Source of the DNA: Smittium culicis
Lineage: Eukaryota; Kickxellomycota; Harpellomycetes; Harpellales; Legeriomycetaceae
Length of the DNA stretch: 19,630 nt
NCBI GenBank assembly: GCA_001970855.1
Contig: LSSN01004769.1
Coordinates: 1 to 19,630, forward strand
Reading direction: 5' to 3'
Made by a program: the position numbers and the translations under genes. Positions 8,426-19,630 of the stretch are shown one piece after another; position 1 is the first letter of the stretch, and each line of letters starts with the position of its first letter. The notes under the pieces were generated by a model. The model searched no databases and was not told where the DNA came from. It saw only the letters and a list, made by a program, of their open reading frames with translations.

Positions 8426-10690
8426 ATGAATCAACTTGTACTCGATAATGGATCGAGTACTATAAAAGCTGGTTTCATCGATGATTCCGATTGCAAGTAA
8501 TATCTTTTTTCGATCAGTATGAAATCATAGCGAATTCACTCATACGATTTACACAATAGCAGCAACTTATAAATAAAATGCTTTTATAAATCTAGTCTAG
8601 TATTTACTCATTATATCTCTGTAATTATATTTAAATTAATAACTTAGGACCATTCCAAATCACATTTTCAAAACAAAGAATTCAAAGATGGTTTATGTTG
8701 CAGACCTAGTAAACAAAGCCGCCGATGTATCTGGAATATATTATAGATCTCCTTTCGAACGCGGATACTTAGTCAATTTCGATATACAGCTGTCTATATG
8801 GGATAGGCTTTTCGAGACCTCTGTGTTAAATGTACTCATAATTACGTGCAAAAAACTGTAGCTTTAAACTATTTACAATTTCTTTATATTTAATTTTACT
8901 AATAACTTAAGGTATTACCAGAAAATACGGATTTAATGCTGACAGTACCTGCTTTCTCTATGAAACAAGTGCACAAGGCTATAGAAGAAATTTTTTTTGA
9001 GGAATATGGTTTCAACTCTTTATATAAAAACACAGGTAACATTCTCGATAAAACATCATCTATCTTATTCATTGTCGCAAAATAAAAAAAATTGCAGTTT
9101 TTCATCACTTCTCCAAAAAAAGAAGTAATATCATCCTATCTGATCTTTACACTTTATTTTCTTCTCGAAGATATTGTATTTACATCCACGCTTTATTAAA
9201 TCCTATATTTAGCCGCTAGTATTATTGCAAAATCTGGAAATTTGGACATATATAATGGGTTACGCTCGGTTGAACCCGATTGCCTCATTATTGTTGATAT
9301 CGGCCAGCACTTCACTTATATTACACCCTTCCTGTTTAAATTCCCTATTAAAGAATCTATAATTAGGTACTAAAAAACTATTTACTTTATCTAGAGAAAA
9401 ATACATTTTATTCAAACTTTGATTTTAAATTTCATCATCATATATTAAATTTTGAAATAAAAAAAAATACTCAGAATCGACATCGGTGGCCTAGCATTAA
9501 CAAATTACCTAAAAGAAACCATATCATATCGATATTTCGACATGCTGGATGAACGATACGTTGTTAACGATATAAAAGAAAAGTGCTGCTTTGTATCAAA
9601 TGACTTTAACGCGGATTTAATAAGCACAAAGTATTCAAAAAGAAAATTTTTATAAAATACATCAACTTGATAATTTCCCACAAACTTATGATTATTAATT
9701 AATATTATAATTTAATAACATTAAATTTAGAGCTGGGTTAAACCGTAATAATTTTAATATCGATTATATCCTCCCTGATTTTACTAGCTCTAAACTTGGG
9801 ACCGTTAAGGTAAATGATAATTCCTTTTTCGATTGAACAAATATTACTGATTAACTATAAGTTTTTACTAATTTTAGTGTATTTTTTAGGAATATAACAG
9901 TGATTATATATCTAAGGAAGCTGATCAGGTAGATTATTTAAAGATCCTCCAAAATTTTTGTGTATAAATATACTAAGCGTATATATAATGTACTCATTTT
10001 TTAGATCCTGTCTCTAAAATGCGAAAGGTTTATGATCCCAGAAATTCTTTTTAGCCCCTCAGATATTGGTAAATGAAGCATTTATTATTTATTTTTAACT
10101 GAAATATGAGCGAATTAACTATTTTTTATCTTTGAAATTTCTTTTCTTAGGACTGGAACAGGGAGGATTACACGAAGCTATTTGGGAATCTATCAGCAAA
10201 TGCCCAAAAAGTAAATACTTTGCTATAGATTTATAAATAGTTATAATTTATTAGTACGGCTTGATTTGGTTTATATATTTTATTTCACTCCAGCTAAAGT
10301 TTATAATTAAAAAAAAATAATAATAGAAATACAAGGGCTATTGACTCAAAATATCTTAATAGTTGGAGGGAATGCAAATCTAAAGGGGTTGAAGGAGAGA
10401 CTTGAAAAGGAGCTTAGAGCTATAACACCCTCAGACTATTCTATAAATATTTTTATCCCGCAAAAGTACTCTTATTTCTTCGTATCTTTATTTATAATAT
10501 TTTTTTATATCTGTTTTATTCTGATTTTTATACAAAATTATTTACTCTTTTTATTAGCCCTTCTACCTATGCTTGGGAATCTGGAAAAGCACTATTTAAT
10601 AGATTTAACTTTGATGTCGATCTGGGAAATCATAGCAAGCCACAAACTCGAGCCGAATATTTTGAGTCTGGACCAAGAGACTTCAATTAA
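8426..10690 (+). CDS. ARP6: Actin-related protein 6 (Arp6), 11 exons, 400 aa
   Basis: Arp6 is a nuclear actin-fold subunit of the SWR1/SRCAP complex that places histone H2A.Z into chromatin. I placed exons at 8426-8496, 8648-8831, 8912-9035, 9213-9366, 9475-9630, 9731-9809, 9890-9928, 10005-10068, 10151-10210, 10327-10465 and 10558-10690. All introns are GT-AG, 76-177 bp, and the joined length of 400 codons equals the usual Arp6 size. Visible landmarks are the first phosphate loop VLDNGSSTIKAGF (residues 5-17), PFERGYLVNF (59-68), EEYGFNSLY, the second phosphate segment IIVDIGQHFTYITPF (152-166), RIDIGGLALTNYLKE (178-192), DYILPDFT, FSPSDIG, the adenine-side ILIVGGN (320-326) and NPSTYAWESGK (357-367). 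The intron 9 acceptor could be TAATAG (10326, used here) or ACAAG (10335). It faces the minus-strand Oca1-like gene, 154 bp away. Confidence 0.93.
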
Positions 10691-10844
10691 ATAGTTTATT
10701 TGTAAATTATCTAGAATTAATAAAATCTGTTACAAAAAAGATACTGTTTAAATAACTCATTTTTGCTATAGTTATTAAACTTTCAGCAAAATAAAGTCGC
10801 TGTAGGAAAAAAAAAGAGTAAATCAGATAAATGCGCTTACTTTA

Positions 10845-11577
10845 TTAGTTGAACCATAATGGTGGATTACTCGGAACGTTTACTAAATCTGTGTCAAAAA
10901 GCTCAATAAACAATTCAGCTGCATACTTGGATTTACTCGCTGAGTACCGCCGGTATTCGAAAACTATCGAGTTAAAGTTCCATTTTTGAAGTTTTCGTAA
11001 GCACCCCACAACTATACCTGTTTCTCGCACACCTGAAGAACATACCAAAAGTAGAGGATGACATTTGGTATCTAGGATAGATTCTACTGCCTCTTTGACC
11101 AGCTCTTCGCTTACAGGTTTCCATTCGAGATTTCCTTGCCATATTTTCAATCCCAGCTGTATCTATCGATTTGAATTATAAAATAACAAAACAAATTAAA
11201 ACAAATCATCACTAGTATAGCAAATGAATTGAAGCTTGTTTTTTTTTTTTTTTGTTTTGGTCTTAGACCTGTGGAATCTCAAGTAGAATTTTTTTTTGAA
11301 AATGTTTAGTAGTTCTCAATTTTAGAGTTATATGTTATATAAATATGTTATAGTTAATTATATATCCACTTACTTGATTTATGTTGTTCTTTTTGACAAA
11401 TCTTTGTAAAGGAACTGATACATTTTCTATTGAGAGTAAAAGGATGGTCTTAATTTCTAGTGGCTCTAGGAACTCAACCTGCTGGGCATCTAATGTTCCA
11501 TTACATCGATAAACGCCTTCTTCGACCAGTCCAAAGATTTCTGGTGGTTTTATTAGCTCTTTGTTAAGCTCGTACAT
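10845..11577 (-). CDS. Oca1/Siw14-like atypical dual-specificity phosphatase-fold protein, 2 exons, 171 aa
   Basis: This belongs to the plant-and-fungal atypical (PFA) dual-specificity phosphatase group, whose yeast members Siw14 and the Oca proteins act in inositol-pyrophosphate and stress signalling. Exon 1 is 11577-11374 (68 codons, with an in-frame TAA just before its ATG); exon 2 is 11156-10845. The 217-bp intron begins GTAAGT and ends ACAG, phase 0. Exon 1 carries the family opening PPEIFGLVEEGVYRC (residues 11-25). Exon 2 carries WKPVSEELVKEA (80-91), the phosphate-binding loop VCSSGVRETG (106-115) and GCLRKLQKWN (119-128). The loop keeps Cys107 and Gly110, but the position for the catalytic arginine (Cys+6) is Glu113, with Arg at +5, so classical phosphatase activity is doubtful. 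It may be a pseudophosphatase, as some Oca members appear to be. Its gene is convergent with ARP6. Confidence 0.85.
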
Positions 11578-12834
11578 TTAATAAGAATATTTTATTGTGT
11601 TTATGAATGCTTCAGATTAGATTGTCTATCCTAATAAAAAAAATAGTTTCAAACTAAGGAAATCTGAATATGGTTTTCTAATTGAATTTAAAATTGAATT
11701 ATTGCTTAGTGGTCCAAAAAAAAAAACAATAATAAAGGTTGAATAAGCGAATATCTATTCGTATTGGATGCTTCTTGAATTATAAAAGTTTACTCTTTTT
11801 TTATAGAATCGCATACTAGCAAATGAGTTTTTTCATCTTTTAGTTATTTGGGAGATTCTTTTTTAAAAAGTATTTTATACTTTTAGGGATCACGCTTTAA
11901 AAAATCTCACTTGATACGTTTGCCCAATAATAATTACATTTTGGTTTATTTTAGCAAATAGAAATTTAAAAGCTATATGAATTGGATATGAAATCAACTA
12001 CTTATAATACTATCCAATAATAATTCAATGTTAAACATCTTGTGTCCTTTCTGGGGCTAACACTATTAAGCACAATAAAAAATCGTAATTGGATAAATTT
12101 AGATATATTATTATTTATTGGGTGATTTAAATTCAATAGCTAATAATCATTTCTAATTATATATAAATTCATTTATTTTGTAATTTGGATGGCTAACTTT
12201 GGTAGATCAAATAACTTCAGCTGCACCCGAAAGGGTTAAGGATAAATGTATAATTCAGTAACAAAGCGCACTCTTCTTTCATATCCTTAATTAACATCAA
12301 ATCCAAACATTAATTATAATATTACACATACACCATCTTTACATTTAAAATGAACAAGCGCAAAGAATCTTTACTTCAATATGAATAAATTAGAAAATAA
12401 CAAAAGGTTTATTTTAATACTTGTAATAGCCTCATAAGTTGAGTGGCCTACATGGTATACTCAATCGCTTGCATAAATTAAATATTTATAACCAAAATTT
12501 ATATTTGCTTATGTACATAGACCTAGCAGCTCATACATTGAGTGTGATATCCACAAATGCATGAGCTATATCTAACCTTTTACTCATCGAAATAATTAAA
12601 AAATTTAAGCAACAAAGTATATATTTAATTAACTATCTTGCTTATAAATAGAAACTCCTATGCTTCTAAAACTCTTTCGAATATAACTTTCATTTTCCAA
12701 ATAGAAAATTTCTTATAAATTGTGCAATCATAACAGAATGTATACACTTCAATAATTTTGAATATTAATTCAATAATTTATTAAATAATAAAGGGGCTAG
12801 TATAAATATTCTCCAAAAAAAAAAATAATAAACT
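11578..12834. other. AT-rich intergenic stretch
   Basis: No coding frame or RNA gene is supported between the Oca1-like gene start and the viral relic. A motif GAAAGGGTTAA at 12230-12240 resembles the right terminus of the TTAA-flanked elements, but no matching left end was found at the expected distance. The upstream region of the Oca1-like gene is just left of 12 kb; no core promoter element was recognised. Confidence 0.5.
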
Positions 12835-13516
12835 ATGATGGAAGATAGTTTATCGAATTCTCAAAAATCAACTGAATATGAACTTTTTGGATTTGGTTTG
12901 GATTATTTATTGAATTTTGATCTTGAGGCGATGAGAAAATATATTGATATTTTTAAATTTCAGAGGTATGACCCGTTAGAATTTAAAAGTCATTTAGAGA
13001 GCATTTCTGTGGGGATTACAGATATCCGATCTCTACTTTATTATTATTGCTGAAGGGGAACAAAATATAATCATAAGAATCTGTCTAAATGCACCATGGA
13101 ACTTAAATGTAGTATTAATAAGATGGGTAAATAGCTTCGGCTTTTCATCAAAACCCGATTCACCTACCACTGTAACTATTTCTAGAGTAGCCGCTGCTTA
13201 CCCTGAAGAAGTTGCGGTAATACTCAAAAAACGTGGGAGCGAGTGCAGGATATTCAATTTCAAAGATGTCACTATTCCTACGTATTTTAGATTTTCCAGT
13301 GCACCTTCGATTCTATTAGACGAGGATGAGTTCAACGATTGGCTAAAATGGACAGTTGAAAATGATAAAATTATCAATCCCAAAAAAAGTGATAAGATCA
13401 ATGTTCAAAAATTTGACCGAATTTCATTCAATTGCAGCCTTCATGATATGGCTTCTAGAAAAAGGATCCGTGAACATATAGAAAGCCTTACAAAGGGGAT
13501 AACTGTTAGGAATTAA
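12835..13516 (+). pseudogene. Endogenous viral element: phenuivirus (phlebo/tenuivirus-type) nucleocapsid-like, one frameshift
   Basis: Two overlapping frames together cover about 226 codons, close to the roughly 245 of phlebovirus nucleocapsid proteins. The first runs from ATG 12835 (TAA in frame just upstream) to TGA 13051-13053. The second is one base forward, open from 12998 to TAA 13514-13516. The family's order of features appears across both: an aromatic FKFQRYDP segment (first frame, about 12952-12975), a short helix-like DI..L block followed by a hydrophobic run and Gly, then SRVAAAYPEE (from 13181), and an INP motif near 13374 followed by a helical Arg-rich tail. Nucleocapsid proteins of this family coat genomic RNA. 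The switch between frames lies within 12998-13050, most likely near 13024-13034, and looks like a one-base insertion. No other viral gene is adjacent. Assignment is by motif pattern only; the exact virus group is uncertain. Confidence 0.75.
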
Positions 13517-16500
13517 TCAGTAACATATATTTACCTAGTTTTAATTTTCTATTAATATATGATCTATTAAAATCTCGTTCATATAAAAATACAAAATATA
13601 ATATATTTTTCTCGGAAATTTAATTAAGGTTTCTCAATTAGTAAAAAAGTATAATTTAATAATAACCCAAAAAATTTAATAAATTATAAAATCGTAATAA
13701 TAGGATATTTATTACCATAAAGAGAAATATGGAACAGGGTAATGTTAATAATCGTTATTATATTAATTCTTTTTATCAATTTATCTACTTTCATCGAATG
13801 TTTAAATACTCTTGAAATTTAAAACATCCCTTCTGATAGCTCTTTTTGGATTCTTATATTTATCTTTTTTGTTCAAATTAGAGCGAATAATTTTACGTTT
13901 AATAAATCAAGTTAATAATTATTGAATGATAAATTTAAATATATTTTATATTAGATTTTTATTTAAATTATTGATTAAATTTCACTTTGCTATGAATATT
14001 TTTTCTATAGTATCAAAAAAATGGGAAAATTACATTATAATACTATCAATTCAAATATTATTTTAAAAAGTGTGGGAAAATATGAGCTATTTTGCATAAA
14101 TATTGATTAATAAAATTAATGCAGAAATAAGGCTTGAAAAAATATTTAAATGTTTTTTTTTCATAAATAAAATATTATGTAATTGACTATATTTTGTGTA
14201 TGATAAGCCAAAATATACTCATAATCAATCACTTTTTCAAGAAATCAATCAAAAATAACAGATTCGATAAGCGATGCGCATTTTCTATCTTTCAGAAAAC
14301 ATTATAGAATAAAATGTATTTACTTTTTTGTGAAATGCAAAATTAAGCCTAGTTAATTATTTATATTCTGTTTCTGCTTTATATATATATATTTACTTAC
14401 AGGTATATTAAATTACATACTTAAATAAAATACTGATATATTTTTATTATATTGTATACCCAAAAAAAATAATACTTAATATAGCCGAAAATAAATTCAA
14501 ATTTCAGATTTAACCGATATATATCTTAACGAACATTAAATTGGAATGATAGATCAAGTACACTGAAAAATCCACTTTTTTTTCGTAGCTAAAGATATAT
14601 TTTATCCCGAAAACAATGACTTATCTAGAATCTTAAAAATACACTAAGAATATAATTAAGAAGAATGTTTTATTAAAGTTCAGTTTTATAGTACTTCTGA
14701 TGAATAAAATTCCGAGTGAAATTTGTTGGCTATCTCAAATATATGTACTATAATTAATGATTATTCTGATAATCATATTCATTTTGAATTAAAAATATAT
14801 AAAAATATAATATATAATTTAATATCACAGTCAGAAAAAAAATAACTATTTAATATCAGCAAGTGAAATTTCTAATAAAAATAACCATTTCCCAGAAATA
14901 CTATTGGATTTAGATTAGTATTAATTTTTGGGATTTATTTTTGAGGGATATATATTTTCATCAAGAATCTATAACACTAATAAATTAAAAGTTAATTATT
15001 ACCAATTATCACTTTTTAGTTATTAAATCAACTAGTCTTACTATTGTAGAAATATCGTTTTAATTTATATATTTTCAACTTTAAATTCGTAGATTGACAT
15101 CTTTTAATTTAGTTATGCATTTAATAGACCATAATATGAGTTTATTTATTTCAAAATATTAGTTTTATATGGTTTGATTCAAATCTTTAATTTATTTTAA
15201 AAATATTATTTCAAGTATTTTTATTAAATAAATAAAATTTCGCAGTTAAGAAAATAATTAAAATGATAAAAAATGTTTAAAATAAGTACCATTGGGGTAG
15301 ATTACTTCCTCTAAAAATAACTTGTAGTTATAATATTTTTATTTTTTTAACTATCATATTGACCTTTAATTTCAATAAATGAGATTATATATACTATTAA
15401 ATTGACAATCAAGATTATTATAGCATATATTTAATTTTTTTAAATTCATTATCAAAATAAATTCAATTAATGTTTAAATTTTTTTAGTTATTTAAATTTT
15501 AATACCATACACCAACTAATTCTTATCATCGTTTAAACGCTATATGCATTATTTTATATGTTTTCTAGAATACTAGATTAAAATAGATAGGAAAAGTAAA
15601 ATATCTGAGATTTATATTTTATTCAAAGTTAAATCTCAAATCCATCCATCACAAATATTTCAAAACTTAGATAATTAGAATATATAATAATTTAATAAAA
15701 TTTCAATTTTATTTTTTTAAACAAGTACTATAATTAAAATTCCATATTAAAAATAATTTTTACACTGGTAGATTTTATTTAAAAAAAACTAATTAACTTT
15801 ATAATTTGTTTTTAATTTGTTTTATAAAAATTTTCGTTTTTGTATTCTAAGATATCAAATTGGTAACTATTGTAAAAAAAAATTTCCTTTGATCTTTTTA
15901 AAACTGAATTTAAATATTTATATAAAGTTAGTTTTGAGTGATAATATAATAAGGCTATTTTTATAGATTAGTTAATGAATCTTAATATATATATATATAG
16001 ATGAATTATATTTTTTATAGCATAAGGAAAAATTTCCTAAAATAATTTCAATGTAAATATTTCAAGTTAATAGATTATTTTTTTTTGAAGTTACAATTAA
16101 AGAAATTTTAAAGATTTTATATGATTACAAGCAGAGTTTATAAATTATTAGTCGCAAGATGAAATATTTTTGGAGCGTTGAAATATGTTAAAATAAAATT
16201 GATATTTTTTTTAAATTTATGCAACTGAATTGAATATATATTTTTTTTTTCTAGTATATAATTTATAAATAAACCCTATTAATATTAAAAATTTTCGATG
16301 AATATATTTGATCGGCTAAAAAAATAAATAAAATAATACATAAAACCAATTAAATTAAATAAATGATAATATTCCAGAAATTATTGCCCTGTAATTTTGA
16401 TATAATTAAATAGTTTGATAATATTTTAATTATAATAATGCAATAATTTTCGATTAATTAAAAAGGAAAAAATAAGCTTACTAAAAAAATAGATATAATT

Positions 16501-17130
16501 TCATTTATAAAACTATAATTTAAGTTTAATAAATTTACTATAAGCTTTCTAAACTATATTAAAATAACATTGACATGTTAATATTATTAAACTATAGTAA
16601 AAAAATTTTTTTATTATTACGGAATGCTTTCAATTTATACTATATAAAAAACTATGGCTATGAGGCTGCTAAAAATGTGATTCTTAATTTGATGGAGTAT
16701 TTTTTATTAAAAAGGCAATGTTATTTAATAAGAATATGGAAATATAAAAATACACATATAGTGTAAATTTTATTCTTCATATTTGATTAAAACCGGTTAT
16801 AGAAATTTTCTTATAAATATCGATTCTGTTTGTATAAAAATGATGTAAATTATAAAAAAATTTATATACAAGTAATTTGAATAAAATTTAGTTATACTAA
16901 ATTTATTAAAAAAAAATCATTATGCTATATTAACAGATCGCGACTAATCTAGAATTTAATATTAGTATAAATTTTTTTGGAAATTATAATTTTGAAAACA
17001 AAAGAGTCATTGTAATTTAAACATGAATTGCTTTATTTATTTAATGTCTCATATTTTTTTAACATGATTTTAATTTATACAAAAAACTGCTAAAAACTAT
17101 AAAAAAAAGTTAAAATTATAATTTTTAAAC
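13517..17130. other. Extremely AT-rich blank region
   Basis: About 3.6 kb dominated by A/T runs, with short TA microsatellites such as those at about 14381-14392 and 15985-15999. Stops are dense in all frames. A 63-codon frame at 16575-16766 is judged to be chance. No RNA gene, repeat family or regulatory site was recognised. Confidence 0.6.
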
Positions 17131-19630
17131 CAACCCGCCTCCGTCATTAGGCAGCTCTATAGCCACATTTTATCGATTCAATGTGAATGATTAATCAATT
17201 ATACTTTGAAGAATAAGTATTCTGGGAACGCGGATGCCTTTCAAAAATTTATTAGTTTTGGGGCCAAAATTATTATCGACTGCGGTGGCCTTAAGCTGGA
17301 TCAAAGATTGTTTAGACTCCCCCCCAAGGAGTTTTCCAACTAGCCCCAACCGGTCTTCGTTGAAATTTGAAAGTAAATTTATTTCATAAGAGCGAATAAA
17401 TGATGATCGGTGATTTCGCCATCAGCTGCAGTTCAGAATTATGTGTTCGATCGTCTCAGTCACACACAATTTGTAGCAGGGGCGTAAATTTTTAAATTTT
17501 TGATCGACGATTTTCATGTTTTACAGGCGCTGAACGGATCACAATGTGACCATATGCATTTTTCCACGCCCTGAAGGCTCAGCTTCAGGTCCGGATAAAT
17601 TGCTTGAAGGTCAAACCAGCTGCCTTTTTTCCCAATTTTTCGGTCCACCGTCCACCGGTGGATGACAGACCGGTTATTTCGTCGTTTCCGGTCGACTATC
17701 GTGATGATAGTCTGACCGTTTGAATCTTGAGAGCAGAATTTTTTGATCCACCGGGCACCCCCGGTCACCCAGGTGGCCATCCGGGCCTTCATCGGAGCCG
17801 TGATGAGGTCGGCGATCCATGTTTTTGATGTTGACCACTTATGATATGCACGCTCACGGGCTGTGCTGGTGCGCATGAACACTGAGCTTATGCCCAGTTC
17901 ATCCCTGATGCGCTCCATGGCCGCTGATTTTCCGACATTGGCAGCCATTCGGATTGCCTTGTCGATTTCTGACTGTATAGGCTTGCATCTGGCTTCGCTC
18001 ATGCCAAATGTCTCCCCACCGTAACATCCAATCGGCATCAGCACCGAGTTGATGAATTTTATTTTTAATGTTGTCAGCACATCAGACCGTCTCAGAAAGC
18101 TGTAGGCAGCGTATACAGCCTTCCTGACCTTGTTCTTGTTGTTATTGATGGTCCCAGATACTTCCCACTTGCTATTCATAATATAGCCCAAGTAGGTGTA
18201 CTGGTCGGTGGAGTCGACTTTTTGGCCCTGCAGGGTCATATCGGTAGTCAACTCCCCGCTTATTGTCATTATCCCGCACTTGGAGGCATTCGCAGTCATT
18301 TCCCAAGTGTCCGACCATTCGGTTATAGTGTTCAGTGCTGCTTGTAAATCGGCTGATGATTTGGCCAATAGCACGGCATCGTCGGCAAAAAGTAGTCCAG
18401 GTATGCGTGAGGTGAGCCCAGGCACCCGCACACCTCGTACGCCCTTAAATATATCGTTGATAAAAAAATCGAAGAGTATCGGCGAGGCTGGGCACCCTTG
18501 CCGCACTCCACAGAGGTATTCGGTGGGGTTGGAAACTTCATTTCCAACTCTAACTGCGATTTTTCGGGGCATCATGCTTGCCTTTGATCATATTGAGAAG
18601 TTTTCCCCCAATGCCCACTGATCGCAGTTTATGCAGTAGGGCCATGTGGGGGACCCGGTCGTAGGCCTTGCTATATTCGATATAGCACGGCCATGTTTCG
18701 TTGTTATGAATTTTCCGTCGGCGGACTATTTCGTATAGAGTGGTCGCTTGGCCAGCACACTCCTCGAAATTCCTGAATCCGGCTTGTTCTTTTACCAATA
18801 TACTGTATTTCTCATCGATTTTGCCGAGTTTGGTGGCCACAATTTTGGCCACCAGTTTTGCCAGTGTTGGGATCAGTGATATCCCTCGGTAGTTATCGGG
18901 GTCCTTCAGGTCACCTTTTTTAGGTACCGGGACCACTACTGAAGTTTCTAGGCACGTGGGTATAACCCCTGTGTCGTACATTATATTGATAATTTTATTT
19001 ATTATTTTGGCTAGGCTTGATGTTGGTGATGGCTCGGCCATAACCAATTTCCATACCTCAGATGTCACACCATGAGCTCCCGGAGCTTTGTTTTTAGGTG
19101 TATCACGAAGTGCATCAGTAATATCTGACCATAATATAGTGCTATCACACTCTGGGTAATAGTCACAGTCGCTAGAGATGAGATTCTCCCACTTATCTGT
19201 CGATCGGCTGTTCCCAGTAGCGTCTTTGGCTAGATCTCCAAAATTATTTGTCCAGATTTTTATTTTTTCATGTTTTTCAGTAGTTAAATTTTTAAATTTA
19301 TCGTACACCGGGCCATCGGCAATGCTTTAGAACGATTTCCCGGTGTATGATTTGATATAACGCCAATAGGATTTCGAATCGTTGTTCAGAATCTGATCGG
19401 CGATTTTTTTTATACTTTTGGCGTGCTGGGCTTTTCTATCGGCCTTAATTGATCGATTTGCATTCGATTTGGATTTGATGTATTCGCTTATTGGACAATT
19501 ATTCTTCGTCAATTTTTTAAATTTTTTTCGTCGCTTTTTTATTTTATTGATGGTGTTCTTTGATAGCACATTTTTTATGGTTTCGCCAGGTGCATCCAGC
19601 GCACCGAGCCGAGCAGATTGATCCCAAACA
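17131..19630 (-). mobile_element. Non-LTR retrotransposon (LINE), copy 2, 5' end beyond the window
   Basis: This is the same element as 1-811 but in reverse orientation and extending further 5'. Its 3' end, around 17131-17145, is marked by loss of similarity to copy 1 and the return of AT-rich DNA; the shared G-rich end reads GACGGAGGCGGG here on the minus strand. It contains reverse-transcriptase sequence and the 3' tail with a weakened hairpin near 17197-17218. No poly(A) tail or target-site duplication was clear. The two copies point their 3' ends towards each other, forming an inverted pair about 16 kb apart. Confidence 0.9.
17300..19629 (-). pseudogene. LINE ORF2 reverse transcriptase, broken
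   Basis: Reverse transcriptase for target-primed integration. Reading leftwards from the window end, the frame is open from 19629 but hits TAA at 19329-19327, then continues in the same frame. RT motifs follow: NYRGISLIPTLAKL, EQAGFRNFEE, YSKAYDRVPH with the motif A aspartate at 18660-18658, GVRQGCPASP, and FADD with catalytic aspartates at 18383-18378. Between motif A and RQGCP an extra base in the run at 18560-18564 shifts the frame. Near 17559-17570 one base is missing relative to copy 1, leading to an early TGA. A further TGA sits at 17424-17422, and two zinc-knuckle cysteines seen in copy 1 are changed to Arg and Tyr. No endonuclease domain is in view; it would lie beyond the window. The copy cannot encode an active enzyme. 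Confidence 0.88.

Noticed and set aside
10466..10690. Hydrophobic tail of a 117-codon frame starting at 10341.
   Set aside because: The stretch 10466-10557 is intron 10 of ARP6 read through; the true exon resumes at 10558 in another frame with conserved Arp6 residues.
12046..12240. Possible third copy of the TTAA-flanked element, with right end GAAAGGGTTAA at 12230.
   Set aside because: The supposed left end (TCCTTTCTGGGGC near 12047) is not next to a TTAA and the interior shows no clear likeness.
12835..13516. Ornithine decarboxylase antizyme with programmed +1 frameshift (short first frame ending TGC TGA, second frame one base forward).
   Set aside because: The frame sizes fit, but the second frame does not place antizyme-like residues at the expected distance, and the motif order fits a phenuivirus nucleocapsid far better.
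16575..16766. 63-codon plus-strand frame.
   Set aside because: It lies in an AT desert, with no motif and no neighbour to support it; such frames are expected by chance.
18196..18621. 141-codon plus-strand frame across the LINE, and similar frames at 191-505 (minus) and 19418-19621 (plus).
   Set aside because: They lie antisense to the better supported reverse-transcriptase frame and carry no recognisable domain.

Overview
This window looks like AT-rich nuclear DNA of a eukaryote. It holds a gene with ten short GT-AG introns, a second gene with one intron, a White-family ABC transporter, and two decayed copies of a non-LTR retrotransposon (LINE). An Oca1/Siw14-like phosphatase-fold protein beside an Arp6 gene would suit a fungus, perhaps an early-diverging AT-rich lineage. 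That assignment is inference and of low confidence.

Layout: 1-811 is the 3' end of a LINE on the + strand, cut by the window edge. 812-5063 is AT-rich DNA without a convincing standard-code gene. Inside it, about 1889-3136 carries one long glutamine-rich reading frame interrupted almost only by TAA codons and containing an in-phase 24-bp tandem repeat. 5064-6908 is an intact, intronless ABCG half-transporter. 6909-8425 is intergenic and holds two related short elements with TTAA-flanked inverted termini, resembling piggyBac-type MITEs. 8426-10690 is an eleven-exon gene for actin-related protein 6 (400 aa after conceptual splicing). 10845-11577 on the minus strand is a two-exon Oca1-like gene (171 aa), convergent with ARP6. 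12835-13516 is an endogenous viral element that resembles the nucleocapsid protein of phenuiviruses (phlebovirus/tenuivirus type), broken by one frameshift. 13517-17130 is an extremely AT-rich blank. 17131-19630 is a longer copy of the same LINE on the minus strand, with reverse-transcriptase motifs and several disabling mutations.

The three host genes (ABCG transporter, Arp6, Oca1-like) have no evident functional link and look like ordinary single genes separated by transposon- and virus-derived DNA. The points most worth a second look are the viral nucleocapsid relic, the TAA-for-glutamine reading frame, the pair of TTAA-flanked elements, the GNRA-capped hairpin in the LINE 3' tail, and the altered phosphatase loop of the Oca1-like protein.
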